64,000 nucleotides of DNA from Urechis unicinctus. Taxonomy: Eukaryota > Annelida > Polychaeta > Xenopneusta > Urechidae. The DNA lies in NCBI GenBank assembly GCA_034190875.2, contig CM067344.1, forward strand, positions 70,994,809-71,058,808, written 5' to 3'. Below, piece after piece: positions 8,351 through 21,312 of this stretch. Numbering within the stretch: the first letter of the stretch is position 1; the number at the start of each line of letters is the position of its first letter. The notes below the pieces were generated by a model, which was given only the letters and a program-made list of their open reading frames with translations, did no database searches and was not told the DNA's origin. The position numbers and the translations under genes are program-made.

Positions 8351-9955
8351 CATGTGTGCATTTTAGGGCATTGCTGCTTGTATTCTATTCACATGATGCC
8401 AACACCTATAATTGATTATTACGACACGCTCGTCCAGGATAAAAGAGTGAAATAAAATGCTGATTCTAATGGTACGTGCCATTACCGCATCCGATCTTCT
8501 TGCCGGATCAGTTTTACTCGCCCCCGCTTGCTCTTTCACGTCGAATCACATACAATAGAGTGCTGATGTATTACGCGATCCGTGACGTATGAGTTGGGAA
8601 TAGTTGTGGCTTTGTACTATGTAAAATAAAAATGCATATTGAGCAAGCTATTACGTTGTTTGGCCGTCAAAGTTCCAGCACAGGAAAAACTCTTTATGAA
8701 TCACGTATGCATACACCATGCAAGTATGCATACAACGTTTCCGTACACTACAAAAATGCACACTAACATCTACACGCGTACACTTGCAGTTTTTTTACAA
8801 ACAGCTAGTATTGAAAGGCTTAAACATTTCTCGGGTACACATTCTCAAAGAAAGACCAGCAGTAAATGACGTTCTTTATTACAGAAGCCAACATAAATCG
8901 TTCACGTTTATTTGACATTGCAAAGTCTCATATGCGGAGCCAATTTGCGGTCGAAGATCAGTAATTAAACCTGGTCATGAAAGTGATGGTAGTTATTTGG
9001 CGCCACATCCGTCAGTGCTTATAAAACCATGATGATATACGCCAGATCAGCATTTATCTTTGCACAGAGTTTATTGGAATCTATCAGAGGTTAATTGAAC
9101 ATCACAGAGGTAACGCAAAAACCTTAAGGCCTTAGTAATACATGTAAATATTTTCACATGTCAATCGGTCGTTTTAAGCTTTGCATAGGAGTGAATGATA
9201 AGGTTATTGTCATTGCTGAGACACCGAGTGTTCCTAAATTATGTAAGAATTCATAATTAAAACGCATTTTGTGCCATGACTTACGGCCTTCCTGTTTATA
9301 ATCAGTATACAATTAATCCACATATCAACATAGCTATAAAGGTGACATCCCTTATATATATCTGTCCAGTTATGAACACATGGATTGCCTGAGCATCTAT
9401 ATCCGCCCTGTTAGCAGTAAGCAACGAGGTTTTCACTCACATGATCCCACTTGTGATGTTTACGTATTATAGTATTGCAACAGAATCATCATACGGCAGC
9501 TGCTGCGAATGTTGATTGATGCACATGGCGTAGTCCACTCATTCAGCGAAGCAAATTCTAATAACACCGAACTGGAGCTATTTGCAATCCCAATTCACCG
9601 CGCTATGGATCGTAGTTTCTATAATAACACTGTTATCGATGTCCACATTAACATCATCTACATTCAATTACATTAGCGATCATTGAACAGCCTGAATGAT
9701 GGTCAGCCATTACTGATAGTGATTGCTTTTTTTACAAATTGAATATTGGGCTCACAAGCTGCGTCGAAATAACATGACGATGCAAAATAAGCATCAAATA
9801 TGATTTAAGAAATTTATAATTTAAGTAGAATCGAAAGAAACATACACGACGTACACTGCTTTTGAAAAATGGAGCGAATTTTGAATTCAAATGCTTGTGA
9901 GTGTTGTGTTGTATTCAGAATTATGAGTGATTGATATACATTTTCATTCGTCTCG
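8351..9955. other. No gene seen; duplicated then arm-specific sequence
   Basis: Positions 8351-8945 match 42530-43135 of arm B and contain only short chance frames, which differ between the copies. Positions 8946-9955 have no counterpart in arm B and show no recognisable gene. Confidence 0.6.
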
Positions 9956-9959
9956 GTAC

Positions 9960-11480
9960 TTTTAGTCACTTTAAGCCACATGCAACTGGGGACACTGGGA
10001 TCATTTAACAGGTGCAATGCAATTTTATCCGTATGTGGTCCAACTACGGTAGCTTATATTGACATCTTGCAACACATCGTAGGAGTTTAATGTCCTATCG
10101 ATTTGACGCATAATAACTTAATACGCGTCAGCGTAATGTAAGCAAAGGTCGTGGATTGTTTCTGTTGGCTAGTGTGCACAGGTTACCGTTTGATGTCTTA
10201 CGTCGTGGCGACAACACAAGGGCGAGTAGCTGGACTTGGCACGTGGCTATTGCCATGACGACAGATCTTCAACAGACACCTCCCCTAAATTGGCACAATG
10301 CACCACCACACACGCATAATAACCCGAATAATGTTTCCGTCTCTCCATTTTCCAACAAGTCCATATACATGCTCCTAATTTTAGTTCCCAGGTTTGCACT
10401 GATCAGACCTTGTCTTACAAGTGCAACGTTTTTGCCGTGAAAATTCTGGACATTGTACCATTATAGAGATATCCTTTGTAAATAAGACAAACCTTGATGT
10501 AGCATCCCCTGACATCTTTTCCCCAGCATCACATCGAAGAATGGGGAATTATAGACTGCATTTGCGATTATTGAGCCGCCAGTCTGTGTAGAAACCATGG
10601 CTGTCTGTATACTAATGGGCAAACTACCCGATGCCTCTGTTGTTTTTATCATCGATGCTGTGCTAGAACGGCTATATAGATAAGCTATGAACGCACCACC
10701 ACAACAGGAGCTATTACAAGACAAATGCATATTATTTTAGCTACGTACACTTAATTGCGCATTCACTTGCACACACCGACCGCAAAATAGAAAAATTATC
10801 AGTGAAAAAGGTTACCTCCAAAATTGTAATTGTCTGCCCAAGCATTGGGCCGCTAATGTTGTTCCACAGAGAGTTCCCCTTGGTAGAGAAGGCATTGAAC
10901 ATTACTCAAATAGACATTATAAATGGAATGCCAGCACTAAACGAGGCTCTTAAGGACCACAATTATTTGGCATGCCAAGGTCTCAGTAGAGGCGGTATTC
11001 AAAAGTTATTGATGTGAATTGCCCATGACACTGGGTGGTTATATTGGGGCTACAAGTTAATAACAGACCGTCATAGAAATAATGTAGACATGTTTATTCA
11101 CTCACAAGATATAACTGGACTTTGATGGTCTGCAGGGACACGTTATTATATCATCGTGTTGGTCCAATGTTATGGAAACATATTGCGGGGCCCAAACCAC
11201 TTTATCATCAGTTTTACTTTATCATTCTTAAAAGAGAGCTGTTTTTCTTGTTGCTGCAGCTATTGTTTTGATCACAATCAGGATACATGCGTACTACAAA
11301 GACCAACATGGCAGTAAGCGACTGACAACCTCTTTAAAAGCCAGGGCGGGACAAATATGGCCTTATATTTGCATTTGTCAATTAATTTTGACATTTCCAA
11401 CCCTATGTTGGCCTGATTGATATTATATCGCAGTTGAAGACGGTTATGTGATACTCATCTTTCACTGAAAACAGTCATTA
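9960..11480. repeat. Duplicated non-coding block (pair with 46010-47460)
   Basis: Base-level similarity is clear, for example CATCGTAGGAGTTTAATGTC in both copies at about 10076 and 46120. A 90-codon minus frame at 10461-10730 is kept open in the partner at 46457-46777, with many shared residues (PISIQTAMVSTQ versus PISMQTSMVSTH). The element identity is unknown. Parts of this block recur more divergently at 21720-21920, pointing to a dispersed repeat. Confidence 0.6.
10461..10730 (-). other. Minus ORF conserved in both arms, function unknown
   Basis: The frame is 89 codons and Ser/Thr/Cys-rich, with no recognised motif. Its partner in arm B (46457-46777) remains open over the same span despite base changes and small indels elsewhere in the block. 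That could mean real coding, or just a recent duplication with few chances to hit a stop. The composition is not strongly protein-like. Confidence 0.25.
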
Positions 11481-13189
11481 ACAGATCGAGACCGCGGCAA
11501 TCTCTGTCTGTTGACCGATGATAGAAGTTGTTTTTAATAGTTGAGCATAAAAACTCTTTTAAATAGCCGATGATTAGTCTTTGGAAAACTACTCGGATGT
11601 AAATAGTTTCTTTGACGTCGATTTGATTGCGAAAATAAATGTATAAGTTTTTGTCAAACGCGAAGTTTGCGAAGGAAAGGTGAATGCAGCGACTACGATC
11701 AAGACTATGGTCAATGTTTCTACCTTGAAGAGTCAAAATCTACCTTGCACCCAATATTTGTATTAAATGATAATGTAGCTGGCTCAGCTTTTGCTCTGCT
11801 CAGGCCTCGACTAAGGAATAATCTCTTTTGTTGTCGGCCAATTGTTAACATTCGCGTTTGACAGCCGACACATTTGGATAAGACGTAAAGTTGCCTTTTG
11901 TTACGACTCAACTGTGCCGTAATAAAATGTGGCTCACACTGGGGACCGACATTTGTTTATATTGGTACTGATGTTCGCAGCTTATGTGCTGTAATCGCAT
12001 CAACATTGAAACACGCACCCTTGTTTTGGCCTCATTTGTACTGATACTTGATGGAGCACCATAGCTAAATGGGATATGTGGTTCGATTCAGCGAAAGTTT
12101 AGTGACTTGTGTTCATATATTTCTCTTTGACTGCAATGACTAGTGTTAAAGAAATCATCACTTATTATGGTTAAGATGTGAAAAATTCTTCTGTTAATCG
12201 GAAGGCATGACTGATTCCAAACGGCCGTCGACTGAAGTATACCACAACAAATCTGGTAAGTCAGCAGTAACTGGTCACTTTAAAAGATCAATACCTACTC
12301 CTAACCACTGCTAACATATTGAACACATATCCAAACAATTATTCATTCATGCATAGCATAGAACATTTTTGTCAAAACTAATTCTTTACTTACTTTAACT
12401 TAATGCAATCAATCAATCATGGCAGTGTTATCCCACGTTTTATCGAAATAGTTACATTTGCCCATTTGTTCAATGTTGCCATCAATATTCACTGCCTGCT
12501 AAATCCTAATCAAACAAGTTCGTGGTTACATACACATCATATCATAAACAATCATCAACTGAAAACTAGGAATTCAATTTACCACTGACGGATGATCGCT
12601 TATAGATGCATGCCTGCTTTTTGATGACATCGAGAATAATGCAAACATACCGCATGCATAGTATATCCACTAAAAATCGTGTCAAAATATTTCCAATGTG
12701 GTCATTGCTCGAGATCGCAATTGCAAATGAAAAGGTCATGGATTTACAAAGTTTTCGGGACCTGACAATTACGCTAAATGTCAACGTATATTAACATATA
12801 CGACAGTCTCACAGCCATGATGAAGGATTTTTTCTCCCAAAATAATCTCAAATATTAATTCTAAGCAATGTCGCAATGACGATGACCATCGGATCTTCAA
12901 ACTATCAGATATTTTAAAAGACATGAGCTAAATATCGATTGCTCACACTGGTCATTCTTATTATATATACGGTTACTGTAAACGTAAATCATTAGTCATG
13001 AAAATATAGTGAGCACATGGATGAGTACTCGGTTAGGTTGTATGTTTTATATAGCTCTTTTTAACCAAATGGAACTTGTGCTCCCTCTTGGTTCTCGGGG
13101 CTAGCTTTTGCAAATGTAGAAAACTCGATGATAAGACCCGGTACATTAATCAAGCTGCAGAACTATCTTTATACACTCTCACCAAGCAA

Positions 13190-13320
13190 CACTATGTTTT
13201 TCATGAATCTTTCCCTCGCTCCATTAGTGACGGAACACATTAGATTTCTCATTCCATTAGTGGCTTCAATTCTAGGCAGACATGGCAGACATAAATAAAA
13301 GCACGCGCGGTTTTTTTCAC
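13190..13320. repeat. Foldback loop remnant, inverted relative to arm B
   Basis: The text at 13205-13285 (CATTAGTGACGGAACACATT and CATTCCATTAGTGGCTTC) matches the reverse complement of the loop of the arm B foldback (47779-47851). The right flank (TTTTTTTCACGTGCGACACA at about 13310) is in the same orientation in both arms. The left arm of the foldback is degraded here. Confidence 0.65.
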
Positions 13321-13432
13321 GTGCGACACACACGCTCGCTTATCCAAACACGTTATGTCGGATTAGCACTATATAGGTGGCCCTCAATATGGGCAAATTC
13401 ACCTTCATCCGCCGATCCGACCACTGAAGACA

Positions 13433-14380
13433 ATGGAATTCTGCACTGCGTTACCGAGTGTAATGGAGTAGTTTTCGCTGTCGTACAGCATCCGTGAAGA
13501 GCTAATCCGTTGCCTTCAACACCTTTGCAACGGCAGGAATCTTTTCGTTAGTCTGCCAACCGGCTACAGGAAGAGTGACGTTTTCACTTGAGCTCCGCTC
13601 ATACTTGACAATGTACTATGCACTCTTCTATTAATTTATGACGCAAAAACGATATTCTGTAGCTAACATTCTTAGTAAATGTTCTGGAACTTCGTTACAT
13701 TGAGCAAGAAAAGGTGAGATACTTGCTATTTAACATGTATTTAGGGGCGCAGCAATGTATCACTCATTTTTCACGTCATGCAGATGAAACCCGGTCGCCA
13801 AAGGCATGTAAGCCTTGTTGTCATGCAGCTGCGGAGTATGATTCGGGATGAGGTCAAATGGTGAACAGAAACAGACCTGTCATGCATTTCAATTATGAAC
13901 GCTACAACGACACCCCAGACACATTGGAAGGTATGATGGTTAAATGCTGAAACAGAGTTTATTTTGAATAAGTATTGAGATGCAACTGTGTCACCTGCTC
14001 GCAATTATTGACGTGCCTATGTTTTATTAGTCAGCTGTCATGCGAAAGAAGTACAAGCTTCTCCTGGCAACAACGGAACAATCATTACCCCAAGTGGCGC
14101 AGTGTAAAACTACGGAGTTTGATAGGAGGCCTGGCAATTGATGAGGCCCATTGTTTGATAGAGTGGTAAGATATAGCTCGGCCCCTTAAAATGAGCTAAT
14201 CAACATCAGCACCAGATCTGTTTTATTATACCTTGTTTAACATGTGTTTTAGGGGTGACTCAATCAGGCCCAAATACCAGGAGGCCGCCCAGGTTTGCAG
14301 CTTGTTATCCGGTGTACCTGTGGCTATGGTCACTGCTACGGTGACGGAAGCCATTATACGAAGCCTTTTCGCCCTTCTGT
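13433..14380 (+). pseudogene. RecQ-like DNA helicase fragment, copy A
   Basis: Intron-split remnants of a superfamily 2 RecQ-type helicase. The ATG at 13433 begins a segment with the pre-motif LSLSYSIREELIRCL and motif I as LPTGYRKSD (13552-13578), where RecQ helicases have LPTG(Y/S)GKS. The Gly-to-Arg change would damage ATP binding, and an in-frame TGA at about 13500 precedes it. A later exon (about 14030-14165) carries motif II IDEAHCLIEW, followed by a donor-like GTAAG. An acceptor-like TTTTAG at about 14252 opens an exon with LLSGVPVAMVTATVTEA, the motif III region. RecQ helicases unwind DNA 3'-5'; this copy cannot be functional. Arm B has a paralogous fragment with different lesions. 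Confidence 0.65.
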
Positions 14381-14566
14381 GTATCAAAGTTTGTGAACAT
14401 GAGACGAAGGTTCCCAACCGGTACGCAAATATATGTTATATCAGTTCAGCAACTTTAGATGTATTGTCTGATTAATAGTCCACTAATGCTGGCTAATTAA
14501 TTAATGCATTTCAACACGAATCATTGAAAGAGCCATTTGAAAAGGGGTGGCAATGAAAAGAGCCGT

Positions 14567-14836
14567 TTAGTGAGGGTTGGCTCTGAAGAAAGCCGTGTGA
14601 AGGGGGGAGGTTTTGGGCCGTTTTGGGGTGTGCGTGTCCTTGTTCACGTAGTTCGTTTCCAGTTCGTACGGAGGGTAAGGACTTTGTAAAGAAAACCCGC
14701 AAATCTTGTGCTTGGCCAGGCTTTTGAGACCAGGGAACGCCTTCCGTGCTGTGTATGGGGAGGTAACAATGAGCACCTTATACTTGAGGTGGCTCCCCCT
14801 CGACCACTCATCTCCACAGTTGGCACAGAACAACAT
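14567..14836 (-). other. Minus ORF with CxxC start, partly conserved in arm B
   Basis: The frame from 14836 begins MLFCANCGDEW, a CxxC-type knuckle, followed by LKYKVLIVTSPYTARKAF and a Leu/Lys-rich stretch. The arm B partner (49495-49707) keeps NCGDE, then LKYKVLTVTSPYTARREF. Conservation of residues across otherwise diverged DNA suggests a former exon. No family is recognised. It lies downstream of, and opposite to, the RecQ remnant. Confidence 0.35.
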
Positions 14837-15284
14837 CTGTTTCTATAAAATAAGCAAATTCATCAATGAAATTAGAAAATAGGACTTCTCAGATCTGAAA
14901 GTATCTAATAAATGATCGAGCATTCAGACGCAATAATCGTGGAGTAATAATTGACGAGAGTTTTTTACTAAGCTACATGCAAACAAACTAACTCCAAGTA
15001 AATATAGCTACAAGAAGTCCACACTTACCCATCATCATGCGCAATCAAATTTCAGTATTATTAATAAACGGGTTAAATATCAATACCTTTCTCTGTTACG
15101 ATAAGGAATACACAAAACTCCAACATTTACAAATAGTTACCGGAATGGAAAACTAAAAAGGCCTATGTTCTCGCCACCATTTTCCATCTGTATTATCGTT
15201 CTTAAGTTCGAAATGGACTTATTATGAAGCTGAATAAGGGAGAGCAAAAGGCGACAATGTCGGAAAGTTATAAGGTATAAATCT

Positions 15285-16515
<1,231 letters not shown>

Positions 16516-16899
16516 ATATATCTCTTTTTGAAGACAAAAGATAACATGAAATGTCACATCAGTCGAGCGAATACAGCGTCATTATAATTGTTTGTGTTAT
16601 GGACTTATTGATAACGTTGTTCTGTTAACCGTACGCGCTGATTTTCTAAAGAAAGTACAATGAACCTCAGGAGGTAACTCGTTCAAGCGCGACTACACAC
16701 GTCATATCAGATTCCTCATAGTGCGTGTTATTCAGCTATATTGCTTGGTAGAGTTGTCTTTGCGTGCTGCAGCCTTTAATGTGTATTGGCACAGAGAGAA
16801 GTTATAAAAGCTGAAGAGGCAGTTGTGAAATTTCCATGATTCAATAATGGCTGAAGAATTGTGAATTATAGTCTGCATTTATCAGCATTGACATCGTAA

Positions 16900-17145
<246 letters not shown>

Positions 17146-17194
17146 ACTTAGACAAATCCAAGGGTGGATCCAGACGACTATTCGGCGTGGCTTG

Positions 17195-18520
17195 CGTGCG
17201 ACCAATGAAGCAAATGTTAAATGCAAATAAATCCTCGTCATCGACTCTATAAACATCGCTTTCCGAGGAGATCTACGTTAAGAGATGCATTAATTGTCTA
17301 AATTGCTCCGAAATACGTCAATGTTATTGTTTCTGTCTGCTTTTAACAAAATAATATGTTTAGGCGTCGGGGTGTTTTGTTGCCAATATAATGCGGTTGG
17401 ATTTAGTTATATGACAATAAGACACAGGTTTCTTGATAAAGTAATAAACAAGCGTAGAGATAATAGATACTGCGTCATATCGATCATATCGTCGCAACCA
17501 AATTGATTTTTGCGCCATGTGCAAAAACTTTGCTTCTCAGGTAGGTTGTCTCGGACACGAGAAATTGGAATCCGTAGCTGCCACTGGGTTATACGAATAC
17601 TGCATCTATGTTATATCATATGTTTGTAGAGAGAATTTCATTTGCACATACTTATGCTGCGTGGTTAATGGTCAACCGGTTTTGGTCAAATCCTAGGGGT
17701 GTGTCATTTTCAACGAAAAAGGTAAGGGTGAGCTTTCATGTGGTGAAAAATTTGAACATGTGTAGACCGAGCTTAGGTGAGGAAAAAGGATTCTTCAACG
17801 TATCAAATCTCTGAAATAATATGATAAACTGAATCTAAAAAGATCCATCTGTATATCTAGTTGACATTAATGACCTGCCACGACCATTCAGTAAAACAAT
17901 GACTGTTATTTTTCTGAATTCGAATGCAACAAAAATAGTGTGCACTTAACTGAAAGCCATGTGAAATCGTAGCTACTGTGGATTGGGCCCATGAGGAGGG
18001 GGTGCTGTAATGAGGGTAGGGGTGTTATCAAGCGCTGGAATTAGGTACATAGTTGGTCTATGGCACTTGGCTGCACTTCGAGAGACGCTGTAGCTTCAAC
18101 TACAAGGCATCATCAGTAGTTGCTCTAGATGCGATTTCACGATGAGCAAAGTAATTAAATTGTCTAGTCGGACATGTAACCTGTAACTTTTCCCAAATTT
18201 AAACATATATCCTTGACATGCGGACAACTGTTAATGTATTCACGTGACCTGGATATTTATGAAAACCTGCCCAATTCATTTACCTGCCATTGCAAAAGAT
18301 CGACCCGTTACAATAGTTTATGCAGTTTAGTCATATTATAATGTTCATTACATTGGGGAAGTAAGCATAACGCAGTAGAATCGATTTCCGTTTCCGGTAG
18401 ATCATTTACAGGTAAACACTTTGATTCCAGCAGTGGATTGCAAATCCTTTACACAGGGTCTGTGATTTAATGCGATATCATCAAGCCATCTGTTGTGGGA
18501 CTAAGCTGATGAGACAAGGT
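17195..18520. repeat. Duplicated non-coding block (pair with 61678-62975)
   Basis: Both arms share this stretch with many small indels, for example ACTTCGAGAGACGCTGT in each. No gene is seen. Confidence 0.75.
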
Positions 18521-18895
18521 GGATTTCCATATTCTACTATATGTATATATTCCCGAGTAAATGTAGCTAATATTTGTGCTTATGTGCGCCTTAATGGAAT
18601 GCCAGCCATGAGCAGTGTCACCCTGGTCTGGTAGCGTGTAGACATTTATTGCCGGCCCCCTGCGGATCAACAATGATTCTCACTGGAATGCACTGGAGTG
18701 TCACTCGCATCGTTATCATAAGTCTGTTTTGTGCAGTGCCTGCTGAGGGACAATAAGAAGACAACCCCTGTCTACATTGACCCTACTTGCAGCATTGGAT
18801 TTGTTGTTTATGTGTTTGTTTCCAATCAGTATCGATGTGTTATTGTTGCTGCAAGTAAATAAATTCTATTCTATTCTAAATTCTATTCATATGAG
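18521..18895 (+). mobile_element. Arm A insertion ending in a LINE-like tail
   Basis: Arm B joins the flanking sequences directly (about 62975-62990), so these 370 bases are an insertion in A. The 3' end reads TGCAAGTAAATAAATTCTAT with three or more ATTCT repeats, typical of the short 3' tandem repeat of CR1/L2-like non-LTR retrotransposons. No reverse transcriptase frame is present, as expected for a 5'-truncated copy. The family is not proven. Confidence 0.5.
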
Positions 18896-18949
18896 CACTG
18901 CGGCCACAAGACTGCAGTAAAATTATCTTGCATATCTTTGTTATAATAC

Positions 18950-20404
18950 TATAAATATGTAGCTAAAACAAACCCTGCCTCCCCCGTTCAGAATGAGATT
19001 CCTATTCGCGGACTGGTTATATCTTTGTCGTTCCAGGAAGTTTTAAGAGTCTTTTTATAATTTTAACCTGGACTCACAGTTTAATGGACTTCGCATGGCG
19101 GCAAAAGATGCGTGAGATTAAGCGTCAAAAGTGTATGTCACTAGAGACTGCCTTAAATGTAGAATTTTGATTATCTGTAGCGTGGTCAAACATTATGCTC
19201 GCATCGAAGTACTGAAGTGCAATTACTAGGGTTGCAGCTTTGGACCTCTGAGACAGATGTGTCTGTTGTTAATGCAATCGGGCCTGTGATCCTTGACCAA
19301 TGCATGAAAGAGGATCTCTTATCTAGGTCAGATTGTAGCATGATTCCAAAAGGAGTTTAACAGCCCAGGTCTTCATTTCTTATATGGAACCGGTAGTATG
19401 AATCGTAATTGGACAAGTCAAAATCTGAATTTCGAGGCTTTGTTATCGCTGACACTTAAGGTGTTCGTTTTGATAATTTGAATTTGTCTAACCGTTTGGC
19501 GTTGATGCGTTTGACACGTGGCTGAGATGGTATGGCTGGTAAAATGTGGTATGGTTGGAATAATGAAAGAAATATGTGTGTGAGATAATTGCATGAAAAA
19601 ATTATGCATATAAAATGAATATAGGCGTCCTGTTCTGAGTAGATGGTATAAAGCTAAAAATAATATGATATAGATGTGAAAAAAGTCCTGATAGCTCAAG
19701 GCTGCTAGCATGCCTTAGCTGGCGGCAACTCCTGTGGAATAGGCCGATGTACGCTACCGAAGAAATGAGTCATGCTTGCGGTCGTAATTTGTGGCCCTGT
19801 GTCTCTCTTCGACGTGTGAAGCAATTGTAAGCTTTCTTCACTAACGAAGGAGCTTGTAAGCGCTAGCGTCGGGAAAATGTGTACTGAAAACAGTAGAAGC
19901 TGCCAGCGTTCCCGTTTTCTCTACCACTACTTATACTTAATGTTTATTCACTCTCCTTCATTCATTGCTGCTTGTGGTTGCTTGAGTGGGGACTAGCCTG
20001 AGAAATAACAGGAGTAGAGTTGCTTATTGGGTTTATTAAGTTTCAACAATGAAGCTCCCTGGAATCTCGGTCTGAATCTTGTCTTTGACTAGAAGAATCT
20101 CTTTTACTGACCCATATGTGGTCCTTATAAAGGGTCCCCGGTCAGCTGGCTTGCTTTCCCGTGACCCTTGACCGGTCCACACGATAGGCCAGGCTAAAAC
20201 AATCCCCGTGTGACGGGTCCACTTGGCAGGGTGGACCCGCATGCGAGTCAAGGCTCAAGGATTGCTACTATCAGGGTTACACCCGATCCCACCCAGTGGT
20301 CGGAGGTAACCCGGGCTGTCGTGTTGATAATCAAGGGGGAGGCTTTTTAAAAACGTATGAGCTAGAATAGTATTATAACATCTTCTCCGAATCTACATGA
20401 TACG
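18950..20404. mobile_element. Arm A insertion with retroelement-like fragment
   Basis: Arm B lacks this 1.45 kb (flanks meet at about 63045). Near its right end a GC-richer minus frame (20036-20251) reads like the C-terminus of a retroelement polyprotein (SVKEILLVKDKIQTEI), closing with a stop at 20036. Minus-strand sequence beyond it has an AATAAA and no further frame, resembling an LTR or 3' untranslated region. The superfamily cannot be set. Positions 18950-19750 show nothing recognisable. Confidence 0.4.
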
Positions 20405-20769
20405 CTTGTGGTGCAGTAGATTCTTATCCGTCAATATGTGTCACTTAGAGTGTTTGATAATAAACCGAGAGATGAAGTAATGAAGCACGAGATAACATGA
20501 ACTGCCACAATCAAGTGCTTCAGTGCCACGCTGATTACATAGCCATTTTGATATCGTTGTTCTATACACAGCACGCGTTGAGGCTTAAGCGACAAGGTGA
20601 AGCAAATCAACCTCGGAAGGCTACAGCAGCTAAAGGAATTTTGATATTATACATTACGGTGTCTATATGCGTAATTGAGTAAAGTTTTGCTTAAAGTAAA
20701 GCTTTGATGTGCATATGCACTGGGAGAGGCTATCCAACCTGAAAGAAAAGTATTGACTTAAAAGTCATT

Positions 20770-21075
20770 TTACGATGAATGTTTAAGCTACCCCAAATCC
20801 CTCCATATCTTAATGACTTCCATGTTAAATGGGAACTAGCAGTATGCAACAGGTCTGTTGTGTTTTGGTCGCTTCTGCATCATCACTTTGCAATTGATTA
20901 GGCTAACTGCAGATATAAAATACGACCCGTATCTGTTGACGTCATCCACAACAGAAAAAACAGTTTATGTTCTTGATAACATTAACGAGTTAGGGATGGC
21001 AATTGCTGGAAGGCAAGAGCTAACCACACAGGGGATTACACGTTACATATTCTTTCACACACTGTCATGGTAAAT
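20770..21075 (+). other. Highly conserved block, copy A (possible exon)
   Basis: This block matches 63436-63750 with only about six differences, while the flanks differ far more. A plus frame (20858-21073) encodes RLTADIKYDPYLLTSSTTEK and ELGMAIAGRQELTTQGITRY, with two amino-acid differences from arm B in the shared part. An acceptor-like CTGCAG at 20909 and a donor-like GTAAAT at 21071 bracket a possible exon. No family is recognised. The alternative is a conserved non-coding element or a gene-conversion tract. Confidence 0.5.
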
Positions 21076-21312
21076 GCATGTATGTGAAAAAATCGATTCT
21101 GTTTGGGAATTTTGAGTATTGTTTGTACCAGATAACCACAACAACAATCTGACATCGTTCGCCCAGCGTCGCATGGTAGACACCATTGCGGTAAAATAGA
21201 CTGGATTATCTATTATTCAATCATCAGTGTATGAAGAAAACTACGCGCTGCTCCTGGCGTTTATTCTATCGACGCTGTGCAAGGCCGGATATATAGGACA
21301 TTTATAAGTACG

